This document shows positions 26,232 through 34,374 of a stretch of DNA of 64,000 nt, piece by piece. How positions within the stretch are numbered: the first letter of the stretch is position 1; every line of letters begins with the position of its first letter. A program made the translations under genes and the position numbers. Under the pieces are notes generated by a model, which was not told where the DNA came from, searched no databases, and saw only the letters and a program-made list of their open reading frames with translations. Source of the DNA: an uncultured Clostridia bacterium (lineage in GTDB: Bacteria; Bacillota; Clostridia; Christensenellales; Borkfalkiaceae); the NCBI GenBank assembly GCA_934272745.1, contig CAKQSI010000001.1, positions 46,112 through 110,111 on the forward strand, written 5' to 3'.

Positions 26232-27544
26232 AACGCTTTTAACTCCTCTTCTCCCACGACTAATTTCATTGCCCAGGACGGGACTTCCCGATCCATATAC
26301 TTCTCATCTGCAAAGACGAACGCCACGTCGTACGGCGGCATCTGTTTGGGATAGATCCCCTTGCCGTCCGTAAAATACAGCACGCCTTTGACGCGTTTGA
26401 GTTCCCCCTTTTCCAAAAGGTCGTCGATATAGGCAAACGCCTGCCTAAAATCGGTACCGCCGCCGCCTTTTAAGGTGAAACGTTCCATCAATTCTTCAAA
26501 ATCTTCGTCCGAATCCACCACCTCGTCCGCGCGCACCGCGTCGTCGCATTGCAGAATGCGGAGGTGGAACCGCCCCACGCCCGATTCCTTGACCACGGCG
26601 TAGGTTTCCCTTAAAAACAGGTCGGTCAGCGCTTCGTACGTCGAACCCGACGTGTCGATGACGATCACGAGGTCGGAAATGCCCGGCTGCTCGCGATATT
26701 CCAGATTTTCCACAAGCGGCATATTGCCGTAAAGGGACAAGCCGTAGGAATAGAAAATATAGTCGAATTCGTCCGGGTTTTCCTTGATGATCTCCCGCTC
26801 GGAAAGCATTCTTCTCAAAAACGCGCGATAGGAAAACTTGCGGCGGGTGTCTACTTTCAGATCTCTCGACAGTGCGTCGCTCGCCGCCGTCTGGTTGAAA
26901 AATTGCAGATCGGCAAGTACTTTGCCGGCGATCTCTTCCCAGTCCTCTTCGGAAGAATCCTCCTCGCTCTGGCTGTTGCCGTTTGTCGCGTCCCCCGTAT
27001 CGTATAAAAAGAAACAGTGGTCGTCCTCGTAAAAGGGCATGCGCCCGGGCAGAATCCCGCCCGCCGTCTTGCTTTTTTCGAGGTCTTTATAAATACCTTC
27101 CGCCGTCATGACGACACCGCGGTTTTTCATTTCGTCCAGAATTTTTTTGCGGGACTCCTCTTTTCCGTCCGAAAGAAAGGGCAGGCGGAAATCGTCTAAA
27201 ATGTTCGCGACGTGCATATCCGAAGCGAGATCCCAAAGATCGGGATATTCCTCTTTTTTCCCCCGGCAAAAGTGCCGGAACACACAGTGCAGCATAAGAT
27301 GCACGGTCACGCGGTTGATCTTTTTATAGTCGGCGGCGTAGGTCTTCAGCAGCCATTTCGCGTTATAGTACGCGCTTTCGCCGTCGGTGGCGGCGGTGCC
27401 CGGCAGATCCTCCGCCGTGGGGACGAACTTCAACTTGTTCATCGCCAGCCACAGAAACTTTAAATTGAGATAGATCTCCGCACGGACGCTTTCCAGAGCG
27501 CGTTCCGCAACGCGGATCAGATCGTTTTCTTCCGCCAAAATCAT
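26228..27544 (-). CDS. VWA-like protein (DUF2201-type putative metallopeptidase)
   Basis: A 438-residue protein. The N-terminal part resembles the metallopeptidase-like domain of the DUF2201 family, with histidines in LMLHCVFRHFC near residues 83-93; the usual HExxH is not intact. An acidic linker lies near 190-205. The C-terminal VWA-like domain has the MIDAS motif DTSGS at 297-301, GGGGTDF in the middle and YFTDGKG later. VWA proteins act as substrate adaptors for MoxR ATPases. Both ends overlap neighbours by four bases, making a tightly coupled three-gene unit. Enzymatic activity is uncertain given the degenerate histidine motif. Confidence 0.85.
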   Translation of the reverse strand: MILAEENDLIRVAERALESVRAEIYLNLKFLWLAMNKLKFVPTAEDLPGTAATDGESAYYNAKWLLKTYAADYKKINRVTVHLMLHCVFRHFCRGKKEEYPDLWDLASDMHVANILDDFRLPFLSDGKEESRKKILDEMKNRGVVMTAEGIYKDLEKSKTAGGILPGRMPFYEDDHCFFLYDTGDATNGNSQSEEDSSEEDWEEIAGKVLADLQFFNQTAASDALSRDLKVDTRRKFSYRAFLRRMLSEREIIKENPDEFDYIFYSYGLSLYGNMPLVENLEYREQPGISDLVIVIDTSGSTYEALTDLFLRETYAVVKESGVGRFHLRILQCDDAVRADEVVDSDEDFEELMERFTLKGGGGTDFRQAFAYIDDLLEKGELKRVKGVLYFTDGKGIYPKQMPPYDVAFVFADEKYMDREVPSWAMKLVVGEEELKAL

Positions 27545-28692
27545 TCCTCCATCAGCCGCGCGATCTCCTCGTTCGACTGTACGTTATAAAAGAAGCCCGA
27601 AAGGAGCATTTTGTCGATTTTCAATACTTTTTTGGCAAATTCCACGTCCTGCTTAAAGGCGTTGGAAAGATAGCGCATACTGCGGACGTCGGCTTTGATC
27701 GCCGCCAGCATGACATCGGCGTTTTCGGAAAACGCCTCCCGGAAGGCGGGATCCGCCAGCACGTCCACGCTTGCCGTCACCGCGGCGATCCCTACGTCGG
27801 TGTCCGTTTTTAGGGGACCGTCCGGGATAAAACGGTACGTTTCGGGTGCGGAAGAAAGCGCCAGAAGGGTCAATTCTTTCTCTTCCCGAAAGTGCGGCAG
27901 CAGGTATTGATACGCCTCGCCCGAAAGTTCCAGCGCGCGTTTTACCAGGGCGGGATCCTCCTGTTTTTCCTTGGGCAGGCAGGTGATGGAAGCGGGGTTG
28001 TGTTTCAGGGCGCATTCCACCACTTCGGGGTCGTTATATAATTTTCTCGAAACGTAACTTAACACGGGTTTTTCTTCCCGCTTGTCCGCGGCAAGGGCGG
28101 TCATGACGATTTCTTTGTCCGACCGGAGCAGGGGCGAAGCGAAAAGTAGCAGCGCTCCGTCTTTCTGCACCGCAAGGGTGATAAGTTCGCGATCGTAATC
28201 GAATTCCTCCGCGTTCTCCTTAAAATGCTTGATGCAACCCTTTTTATTGCCGGAAAGTTCGCTTTTCAGACGATGTAAAATTTTATCCGAATCGGTTTCT
28301 TTTCTCTGCTTGTCGGCGTAATTCAAAAGCAGCGGCATAATTTTGAAAAGACCTTTGTCCGCCGCCCATTCCGTCCTCCTCCGGATCTCCGCCGGGGTCA
28401 GAATTTTGTGGTTTAACAGCAGGCTGATCACTTCGTAATCGTCCTGCAGGGCGTATTTTTCAAACAGTTCTTCCCGCTTTTTCAGGTTGCTGTCCGAAGC
28501 CTTTAAGATCGCGACCAGTTTTTCGCGGTCGATGGTAAGCAGATCCAGCCCCGACTGCATGACCAGAATAATATGAAATCCGTAATCGGCGATGCCTTGA
28601 AAAACCTCGAGCGGAGTGTCGTTTTTCAACACCCCCACGCGAATCACGCCGCCTCTTACGCCAAGTTGCCGTTCCAGTTCTGCTTTTTCCAT
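27541..28692 (-). CDS. DUF4116-like repeat protein
   Basis: A 383-residue helical protein with no signal peptide or membrane span. From about residue 170 on it has repeats of ~25 residues with the look of DUF4116: DPEVVECALKHNPASITCLP, DPALVKRALELSGEAYQYLL and ENADVMLAAIKADVRSMRYL. Repeats like these form superhelices that bind protein. The N-terminal ~160 residues are not recognised. It is the first gene of the MoxR-VWA unit and overlaps the VWA gene by four bases. It may supply the target or regulatory part of the complex; this is inference from context. Confidence 0.7.
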   Translation of the reverse strand: MEKAELERQLGVRGGVIRVGVLKNDTPLEVFQGIADYGFHIILVMQSGLDLLTIDREKLVAILKASDSNLKKREELFEKYALQDDYEVISLLLNHKILTPAEIRRRTEWAADKGLFKIMPLLLNYADKQRKETDSDKILHRLKSELSGNKKGCIKHFKENAEEFDYDRELITLAVQKDGALLLFASPLLRSDKEIVMTALAADKREEKPVLSYVSRKLYNDPEVVECALKHNPASITCLPKEKQEDPALVKRALELSGEAYQYLLPHFREEKELTLLALSSAPETYRFIPDGPLKTDTDVGIAAVTASVDVLADPAFREAFSENADVMLAAIKADVRSMRYLSNAFKQDVEFAKKVLKIDKMLLSGFFYNVQSNEEIARLMEE

Positions 28693-28829
28693 ATCCTTTC
28701 GCTCAGCCCCGTATTTTAAGAAATTTACCGCAAAGCCGTTCTCATTTTTCTTTTAACTCGCGGGATTCCAAGGAAAAACCCGGTCGTTTTTCTCTTTCGT
28801 TTTCTTCTTATATTTTCTGCAAGAGTAAT

Positions 28830-28858
28830 AGTATAGCACGTTCGGCAGCATTCGTCAA
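28830..28858 (-). promoter_or_regulatory. Promoter of the MoxR-VWA-DUF4116 unit
   Basis: TTGACG, 17 bases, TATACT on the minus strand. The leader to the first gene is about 130 bases. Confidence 0.75.
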
Positions 28859-29047
28859 CGATTCTAAATGAAAAAGGGAAATTTTGCTTTTGCCGACGGC
28901 TTGCAAAAGGAAAAGAAAATCCCCCGGTCTAAGAACTTACTTTTCCGGTTTTTAAGAACTGCCCGGCAAAAAACTGGCTTTTCCGGTTTTAAAATCCCGC
29001 GAGTGCAGACCTTGCTTTGGAGTTTAAAAACCGCACGTCTAAAAAAC

Positions 29048-29076
29048 TTGCTTTTCCGCCCGCAGCGCGGTATAAT
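29048..29076 (+). promoter_or_regulatory. Promoter of the PHP-VanW unit
   Basis: TTGCTT, 17 bases, TATAAT. The gap 28859-29047 holds only imperfect repeats of the type CTTGCTTTTCCG (at ~28940, ~28978 and ~29048) and no convincing gene. Confidence 0.75.
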
Positions 29077-29204
29077 TGCAAAAGAACCTCCGCTTCTGCA
29101 AAAGCCCTGCCATTGCAAAAGCCCGCTTCCACGAAAGGCGGAAAAGAGGTTCTACCTTAAAATTTTTGCCGGCAACCACCTGCGGCAATACGGGAGGCGA
29201 TTTT

Positions 29205-30077
29205 TTGCGCGCCGATTTCCATATGCACTCCGTCTATTCCGACGGCGAAAAAACACCGGAAGAACTGATGATTCTTGCAAAATCCGCCGGCGTCCGGCTG
29301 CTTTCGATCACCGATCACGACGTCAGCCCCGACCCCGGGGAATTTTTCTCTTTTGCAAAAAGCGCGGGGCTGTTTTTTCTGCCCGGGATCGAATTTACCA
29401 CCTTCGATAAGGAACAAATCCATATTTTAGGCTACGGCTGCCGCCGGACGGAAGAATACCTCGCCACGCTTTCCGCCGTCCTTCGCGGGCGGGAGGAGCG
29501 CAACCGCATCATTTTAAAAAATCTGGCGGCGGTAGGCTGTCCGTTGCGCTTTGAGGAGATCGACCGCAACGCGAGCAGTTTTTTCGGCACGGTGCAGATC
29601 ATCCGGCAGTTGGTGCGCCGCGGATACGTCAAAGACTATGCCGACGGCATGGCGCGCTATTTTTATACCGGCGCCCCCGGTTACGTAAAGGAAAAGCGCC
29701 TTTCCCCCAAGGAAGCGGTCCGCGTGATCCGGCAGGCGGGCGGCGTCCCCGTCCTCGCCCATCCGGGAAAGATGAAAAAACTCTCCTTTCCAGAGCAGGA
29801 AAAACTGGTAGCAAAGTTGAAAGACGAGGGGCTTTTCGGCATAGAAAGCCACTATTCTTCACATACTGAAAGCGAAACGGACGCTTATATCCGGCTGGCG
29901 AAAAAGTACGACCTGTTCTCTTCCGTCGGGTCGGATTTCCACGGTCACGAGCGCCCGGAGCACGTCGGGACGCCCGCCCACTCCCTGACGGAGGAGGAAA
30001 TCCAAAAACTATGCGAAGCGATCCACGTTCCCTCGCTTTCCGCGATCGAAAACGAATATTGCACGGCAAAAAAATAA
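29205..30077 (+). CDS. PHP-domain phosphoesterase (RNase AM/TrpH-like), TTG start
   Basis: The TTG at 29205 has GGGAGG eight bases upstream and gives a 290-residue protein beginning (M)RADFHMHSVYSDG, just where PHP proteins start. An ATG 43 codons earlier would add an unrelated basic stretch. Metal ligands are in FHMHS (residues 5-9), SITDHD (34-39), GIEFTT, LAHPGKM and SVGSDFHG. Proteins of this type (YciV/TrpH, RNase AM) are nucleotide 3',5'-bisphosphate phosphatases or 5'-3' exoribonucleases acting on short RNAs. The VanW gene follows closely on the same strand. The exact substrate is inferred from the family. Confidence 0.88.
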   Translation: MRADFHMHSVYSDGEKTPEELMILAKSAGVRLLSITDHDVSPDPGEFFSFAKSAGLFFLPGIEFTTFDKEQIHILGYGCRRTEEYLATLSAVLRGREERNRIILKNLAAVGCPLRFEEIDRNASSFFGTVQIIRQLVRRGYVKDYADGMARYFYTGAPGYVKEKRLSPKEAVRVIRQAGGVPVLAHPGKMKKLSFPEQEKLVAKLKDEGLFGIESHYSSHTESETDAYIRLAKKYDLFSSVGSDFHGHERPEHVGTPAHSLTEEEIQKLCEAIHVPSLSAIENEYCTAKK

Positions 30078-30085
30078 CGGGAGGA

Positions 30086-31576
30086 TTGCCCCTCTGCGGG
30101 GAAAATTTGCATTTCCGCGATTGCGGGGAACTCCGCGTTTTATCCGCCTGCACGGGAAATTGCGTACCCCCTGCCCGCGCCAGACGCGGCGGACTGCCCG
30201 CCCGCAAAAGAAAACTCCGCCCCCTGCTTGCTATTTTATGTCTTCTCCCCGCGGCGCTTGCGTTTGCGGGATTTTTTTCGTCCCCGCGCATCAAAGGGGA
30301 CGTCCGCATCTGCGGCATTCCGGTCGCCGGCTGCACCGAAGAACAGGCAAAAGAGCGCCTTTCTCCCCTTTTTTCCGTATGGGAAAGCCGAAGCCTTACC
30401 GTCGTGTTTTCCCCGCCGGACGCGGGCGGCACAATTAAAACGCAGCGCGTCTGTTTTTCCGCGCCCGACCTGCAGTTTTTCACCGATTTTGGTAAAGTTT
30501 TCGCTAAAGCGCGCAAAGTAAAGCGCGGCAAATCGGCGGATTTTTCCCTTTCCGCAACCTTTTCTTTTCCGAATATTACGCAAAAAATTGCCGAAGTCTG
30601 CCGCAATTTTTCCCGCCCCGCAACCGACGCAAGCGTTCGATTTTCGCCAAACGGTGCGCAAAAATTTGAACTTTTACCCGAAAGCCCGGGCTATTATCCG
30701 GACGAATACCGACTGCTTGTCGACCTTCTTTCCGCGCTGCCGAACCTTGAAAAAGGCGACGTTACGGTGCGGGCGCGCTTCCGCACAGCAAAACCGCGCG
30801 TATTCCGCAAGGATCTGGCACATTCTTACGAAAAACTTGCCTCCTATACCACCAATTTCCCCCTGTCCGCCCCGGAGCGGAAGCACAACGTGGCGCGCGC
30901 CGCGGCAGCGCTGCACGGAGCGGTTATTTTACCGGGGGAAACGCTGTCTTTCAACGCCGTCGTGGGCGAACGCACCGAACAAAACGGCTATCTGCCCGCC
31001 AAAGTTATCCGCGCCGGCAAGTACGAAGCGGGCGTGGGCGGCGGCGTTTGTCAGGTTTCCACCACGCTGTACAACGCGGGGGTGCTTTCCGGGCTGAACG
31101 TAACCGAATATCATCACCATTCCCTGCCGGTATCCTACGTTCCGCCTGCGCGGGACGCCATGGTAAGCTTCGGCTATGCCGACTTAAAACTGAAAAACGA
31201 CGACCGTTTTCCCGTCTATCTTTTTGCCGAATGTGACGAAAATCGCCTGACGTTCACCTTTTTCGGGAACCGGAGAGCCAAAACGACTGCCTTGGAATCC
31301 TCCGTTTGCGAAACCTTAACTCCTCCGCCGCCCCTTGTGGAAACCGACGAGCAGGGCTTATTTCCCGACCTGTTTATGGGGGAACGCCGCACGCTGCAAT
31401 TTGCGCAGAACGGCTACGTTGCGGAGTGTTATCTTGTCGAAACCGAAGGTTTGACCACCACCCGCACCCTCCTTCGGCGGAACACCTACCTCCCCGTGCA
31501 GGAACGCGTCGTGATCGGCACCGCGAAAAAGCCGACGCAAAATCTCCGGCGCTCCAAGCCGCCGGTAACCCCGTGA
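30086..31576 (+). CDS. VanW family membrane-anchored protein
   Basis: About 496 residues. The N-terminus is basic (PARKRKLRPL) then hydrophobic (LAILCLLPAALAFAGFF), a signal anchor. After ~200 residues comes the VanW domain with HNVARAAAALHGAVILPGET, FNAVVGERTEQNGYLPA and GVGGGVCQVSTTLYNA. VanW proteins occur in vancomycin-resistance clusters and widely in clostridia; their biochemical role is unknown but surface and wall related. The start is uncertain: the TTG given is only one base from GGGAGG, the TTG at 30107 has a weak GGGG site, and an ATG at 30011 would overlap the PHP gene. The C-terminal ~100 residues are not recognised. Confidence 0.85.
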   Translation: MPLCGENLHFRDCGELRVLSACTGNCVPPARARRGGLPARKRKLRPLLAILCLLPAALAFAGFFSSPRIKGDVRICGIPVAGCTEEQAKERLSPLFSVWESRSLTVVFSPPDAGGTIKTQRVCFSAPDLQFFTDFGKVFAKARKVKRGKSADFSLSATFSFPNITQKIAEVCRNFSRPATDASVRFSPNGAQKFELLPESPGYYPDEYRLLVDLLSALPNLEKGDVTVRARFRTAKPRVFRKDLAHSYEKLASYTTNFPLSAPERKHNVARAAAALHGAVILPGETLSFNAVVGERTEQNGYLPAKVIRAGKYEAGVGGGVCQVSTTLYNAGVLSGLNVTEYHHHSLPVSYVPPARDAMVSFGYADLKLKNDDRFPVYLFAECDENRLTFTFFGNRRAKTTALESSVCETLTPPPPLVETDEQGLFPDLFMGERRTLQFAQNGYVAECYLVETEGLTTTRTLLRRNTYLPVQERVVIGTAKKPTQNLRRSKPPVTP

Positions 31577-32010
31577 GAAAAAACGCCGCAGCAGTCGTCA
31601 ATAAATTCAACTCCCGCAATTCCGCAAAAAACGTCCGCCTGCACCGACATAAAATGTTTTCGGCGGCAGCGCCATAAAAGGAACCCGTCCGACGATCCGG
31701 AGATGTTTCTTTATTCCGAAAAATCACCCGCCGGAAAATCCGGCAATTCTTCATTACACCTGCCCCGCAGGGTTTTCCTGCGGGGCGCTAAAACGTAACA
31801 CGGGGGCGCAAAACAAAAAAGTTCTGCGCCCCGTGCGCCCGTAAGAAAAGGCGAAAAAGGCGCCTTTTCGGCAGGAAGAGTAACGGGCGGAATCCCTGCC
31901 GGCAATCGTTTATAAAAATCAGCCCGCCGCCCGCTTGCCTTTTGGCAAGCGGGCGGCGGGCTATCCGGTTTAAGTAATTCGTTTTCGGCTTTTTACAAGC
32001 AGATTTCTGT
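31577..32010. other. Gene-free convergent region with three hairpins
   Basis: No gene is seen. Inverted repeats lie at 31762-31786 (GCCCCGCAGG stem), about 31799-31840 (CACGGGGGCGCA stem) and 31921-31962. The last is a clear minus-strand terminator; the first two probably end the plus-strand VanW transcript although neither has a strong T-run. Confidence 0.6.
31914..31962 (-). terminator. Terminator of the L15-like gene
   Basis: A 19-bp perfect stem (AGCCCGCCGCCCGCTTGCC) with a four-base loop, followed by ATTTTTATAAA on the minus strand. Confidence 0.85.
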
Positions 32011-32772
32011 TTACACGCGAATGGCTTTTCCGCCCGTCAAAACGATCATTTTCACGGCGTCGGCAGAGAAATCTTCCGCACGCACGGTCAACACTTTATC
32101 CAAAGAGCCGCGCGCCAGCACCTTGACCGCCTTTGCGTTTTTGGGCAGCAAGCCTTTGCTTTTCAGCGCTTCCAGATCGACGACGTCGCCGGAAGCGAAC
32201 GCTTTAGACAGCGTATCCACGTTGACGACGTGTTTTTTCCCGACCGGAGCGACCGAATCCTGCGCGCAAACGGCGCGATAGACTCCCCTCGGCGTTTCGG
32301 TTGCGGCGACTTCCGCTTTCTCTTCGGCAGAAGTCTGTTCCGCTTCTCTCACCGTCTTTTCTTCCGTGGTCGCGCGTTCCATCATCTCGGTTGCCGCTTC
32401 GTCGCTCAGAAGGCGATGCGCTTCGGCAGCGGTGACCTTTTTCATAACGGGCGCGGGCGCTTCTTCTGCAGGGGCAACTTCCGGTGCGGAAACACCTTCT
32501 TCCGCAGCCGCCTGCTTATTCGCAACGACGCGGTAGGTCGGTTCCCCCGCGGGAAGGGCGAGTCTGTTCGACTTTTTCACCGGCTTCGGCTTTCTTTGGG
32601 AAAGGTAGGCAAGCGCCAGTACCAGCAAAAGCGCCAGAATGATACCGACGGCAGTCCATTTTCCGCCGTAAAATACAAAAGCAAGCGGCGCCGCGCTGAA
32701 AAGACGCGTCCCCCGTCCGGTCGATTTCTGTTTTTCGTCTTTTTTGTGTGTGTAACCGCATTTTGCTTTCAT
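32011..32772 (-). CDS. Membrane protein with a C-terminal ribosomal protein L15-like domain
   Basis: A 253-residue protein starting MKAKCGYTHKKDEKQKSTGR, with AAGGAG ten bases ahead of the ATG. Hydrophobic stretches lie near residues 25-35 and 39-57 (WTAVGIILALLLVLALAYL). A Glu/Ala/Pro-rich linker runs from ~85 to ~175. The last ~73 residues (VVNVDTLSKAFASGDVVDLE, LPKNAKAVKVLARG, LTVRAEDFSADAVKMI, GGKAIRV) match the C-terminal half of ribosomal protein uL15. The true rplO lies in the ribosomal operon elsewhere, so this is a second use of the fold joined to a membrane anchor. It has its own strong promoter and terminator. Function unknown. Confidence 0.75.
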   Translation of the reverse strand: MKAKCGYTHKKDEKQKSTGRGTRLFSAAPLAFVFYGGKWTAVGIILALLLVLALAYLSQRKPKPVKKSNRLALPAGEPTYRVVANKQAAAEEGVSAPEVAPAEEAPAPVMKKVTAAEAHRLLSDEAATEMMERATTEEKTVREAEQTSAEEKAEVAATETPRGVYRAVCAQDSVAPVGKKHVVNVDTLSKAFASGDVVDLEALKSKGLLPKNAKAVKVLARGSLDKVLTVRAEDFSADAVKMIVLTGGKAIRV

Positions 32773-32958
32773 ATATCTTCTCCTTATCAATCTCGTTTTC
32801 TCTTGGCGAAATGCCGAAACCTTACCATAATGCACCCTTGCGGGAAACTTTTGCCGCAAAGCAAAAAGGGCTTTCCGCCGTCCGCAAATTACAGACGAAC
32901 CGGCGCACCCAGCTTCCGTTTTGCGGAACACCTATGGCAATTCTTCATTCGTTTCAAA

Positions 32959-32987
32959 ATTATACTCTTTTTTCTTTCCTTTGTCAA
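32959..32987 (-). promoter_or_regulatory. Promoter of the L15-like gene
   Basis: TTGACA, 17 bases, TATAAT on the minus strand, leaving a ~180-base leader. The rest of 32773-33116 shows no gene. Confidence 0.88.
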
Positions 32988-33116
32988 CAGCAAAATGCGT
33001 TTTCCCTAAAAATTACCGGCAGCGAAATTTGACGACCGCAGGCAGCAGCCGCCCGACCGAGGGGGAATTTTCTGCGAACTTTCGTTTAAACCGGCATATT
33101 CTCGTTTTGCACATTC

Positions 33117-33144
33117 AAAAACGGCGCCGGAAAGCGCCGTTTTT
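33117..33144 (-). terminator. Terminator of the AraC-family gene
   Basis: AAAACGGCGC and GCGCCGTTTT with a six-base loop and T-runs on both strands, five bases after the AraC stop. Confidence 0.85.
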
Positions 33145-33148
33145 ACCG

Positions 33149-33904
33149 TTACGATTCTTCTTTCGAGCAATGCTTCCGGTACTCGACCGGTCTTAGCCCG
33201 GTTTTGCTTTTAAACACCAGCGAAAAATATTGCTGTGAAGAAAAGCCGAGCATAGTGCAAATCTTTTTCACCGGTACGTCGGTGTACTTTAAGGCGCGTT
33301 TTGCCGCGTCGATTTTTTTATCGGCAAGGTATTGTATGGGCGACACGCCGAATTTCGTGGTAAACAGTTTGGACACGTGCTGACGGGAAAGATGCAGTTC
33401 GTCGCTGATTTCGTTGATGTTTTTGCTGGAATACACCGCGCAATCCAGAAGTTCTTTGATCTTATCGGCAAGCGAATAGGAACTTTCGATATTCAGTTCG
33501 TCCCCCGCCCTTAACAGAATGGAAACCACCAGTTGGAAAATCGTATTCACCCGCGACAAATTGGCGACCCCGCTGGAAGCGGTTTCGACCAGAGCGTCGA
33601 AATACGCGCCCGCGTCCGGACAATGGATCACGATTGCCCGCGCCACGCCGGTCTTTTCCGCAAGGGCGTCCACGATCGGCGAATTGAAATTCATCCAGGT
33701 CTTCGTATACGGATTTTTCTTGTCCGTATAGTAGTTGTGCCGATCCCCTTCCCGAAGATAGACGATATCGCCTTTCCTGACCTTGATTTTTTTATCGCCG
33801 GAAATCAGATATCCTTCCCCTTCGTTGATGAATTCCATGACCGAAATGTTGGATTTTTCACGATAGACGTAGTAATTTTTGTTGGGATAGGTTTTCCCGA
33901 TCAT
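33149..33904 (-). CDS. AraC-family transcriptional regulator
   Basis: A 251-residue regulator. The start MIGKTYPNKNYYVYREKSN has GGAAG ahead of it. An upstream in-frame ATG would add 34 residues encoded within leader hairpins. The N-terminal ~140 residues are a cupin-like sensor (SVMEFINEGEGYLISGDKKI, VRKGDIVYLREGDRHNYYTD), typical of sugar-responding members. The C-terminal DNA-binding part has two helix-turn-helix motifs: NINEISDELHLSRQHVSKLF and VKKICTMLGFSSQQYFSLVF. It stands between tRNA-Ser and the L15-like gene, just outside the sugar locus at 34-59 kb, which it might help control; this is only positional. Confidence 0.92.
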   Translation of the reverse strand: MIGKTYPNKNYYVYREKSNISVMEFINEGEGYLISGDKKIKVRKGDIVYLREGDRHNYYTDKKNPYTKTWMNFNSPIVDALAEKTGVARAIVIHCPDAGAYFDALVETASSGVANLSRVNTIFQLVVSILLRAGDELNIESSYSLADKIKELLDCAVYSSKNINEISDELHLSRQHVSKLFTTKFGVSPIQYLADKKIDAAKRALKYTDVPVKKICTMLGFSSQQYFSLVFKSKTGLRPVEYRKHCSKEES

Positions 33905-33950
33905 CAGGACTTCCAACGGATATGACAGTTGAATTATATATTTGATTACA

Positions 33951-34020
33951 ATAAAAAAGGTTATGCGGCATTTTGACGCATAACCAAAAATCCTGCATAG
34001 CCGCAATAAAATGCGGCTAT
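33951..34020 (-). other. Two hairpins in the leader of the AraC gene
   Basis: On the minus strand the first is ATAGCCGCA-TTTTAT-TGCGGCTAT followed at a distance by ATTTTTGG. The second is GGTTATGCG-TCAAAATGC-CGCATAACC followed by TTTTTTATTG. The second is a good intrinsic terminator lying upstream of the AraC coding region, with a possible -10 (TATAAT near 33935) after it. They are either extra tRNA terminators or an attenuator. Confidence 0.6.
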
Positions 34021-34030
34021 TTTATGTCGA

Positions 34031-34085
34031 AAAATAAAAAAAACTTTCTAACTTAAACCCGTTTTGGGGTTCAAATTAGAAAGTT
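34031..34085 (-). terminator. Terminator of tRNA-Ser
   Basis: A 19-bp stem with few mismatches (AACTTTCTAATTTGAACCC against GGGTTTAAGTTAGAAAGTT) followed by TTTTTTATTTTT on the minus strand, starting three bases after the tRNA CCA. Confidence 0.9.
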
Positions 34086-34087
34086 CT

Positions 34088-34178
34088 TGGCGGAGAAAGA
34101 GAGATTTGAACTCTCGCTACGATTTCTCGTACTACTCCCTTAGCAGGGGAGCCCCTTCGGCCTCTTGGGTATTTCTCC
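34088..34178 (-). tRNA. tRNA-Ser (anticodon GCT)
   Basis: A 91-base tRNA with encoded CCA. The acceptor stem pairs GGAGAAA with TTTCTCC and the discriminator is G. The anticodon loop CTGCTAA gives GCT, reading AGC and AGU. The long variable arm (AGTACGAGAAATCGTAGC) is diagnostic of serine tRNA. The T loop has GTTCAAATC. A terminator follows at once. Confidence 0.96.
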
Positions 34179-34275
34179 AATATTTCAACCGGTACTTTGT
34201 TATCATAACACATTTCCAGACAAATGTCAAAGCATTTGCGAAAAGTTTTTTCGCCTTTTTGAAAAAGAATTTTCC

Positions 34276-34304
34276 GCGCGCCGCTGCGATAAGCGACGGC
34301 GCGC
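34276..34304 (-). terminator. Possible terminator of the pfkB-xylB operon
   Basis: GCGCGCCG and CGGCGCGC pair, followed by GGAAAATTCTTTTTC on the minus strand, 70 bases after the xylulokinase stop. The T-run is interrupted, so termination may be partial and could read into tRNA-Ser. Confidence 0.5.
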
Positions 34305-34374
34305 TTCAAAAACGTAATTATTGCCGATGTATGGTTTGTCACGGCAGCCGTGCCGACCTATAACCTGCCCTGCT

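Noticed and set aside
28868..29410. 180-codon plus-strand frame before and across the PHP gene start
   Set aside because: Overlaps the promoter and the TTG-started PHP gene in another frame; composition Lys/Arg/Phe-rich without known motif.
34088..34178. tRNA-Ser as an integration site for the accessory locus
   Set aside because: It borders the sugar locus, but no integrase gene or duplicated tRNA 3' end was seen, and the locus lies on the 5' side of the tRNA.
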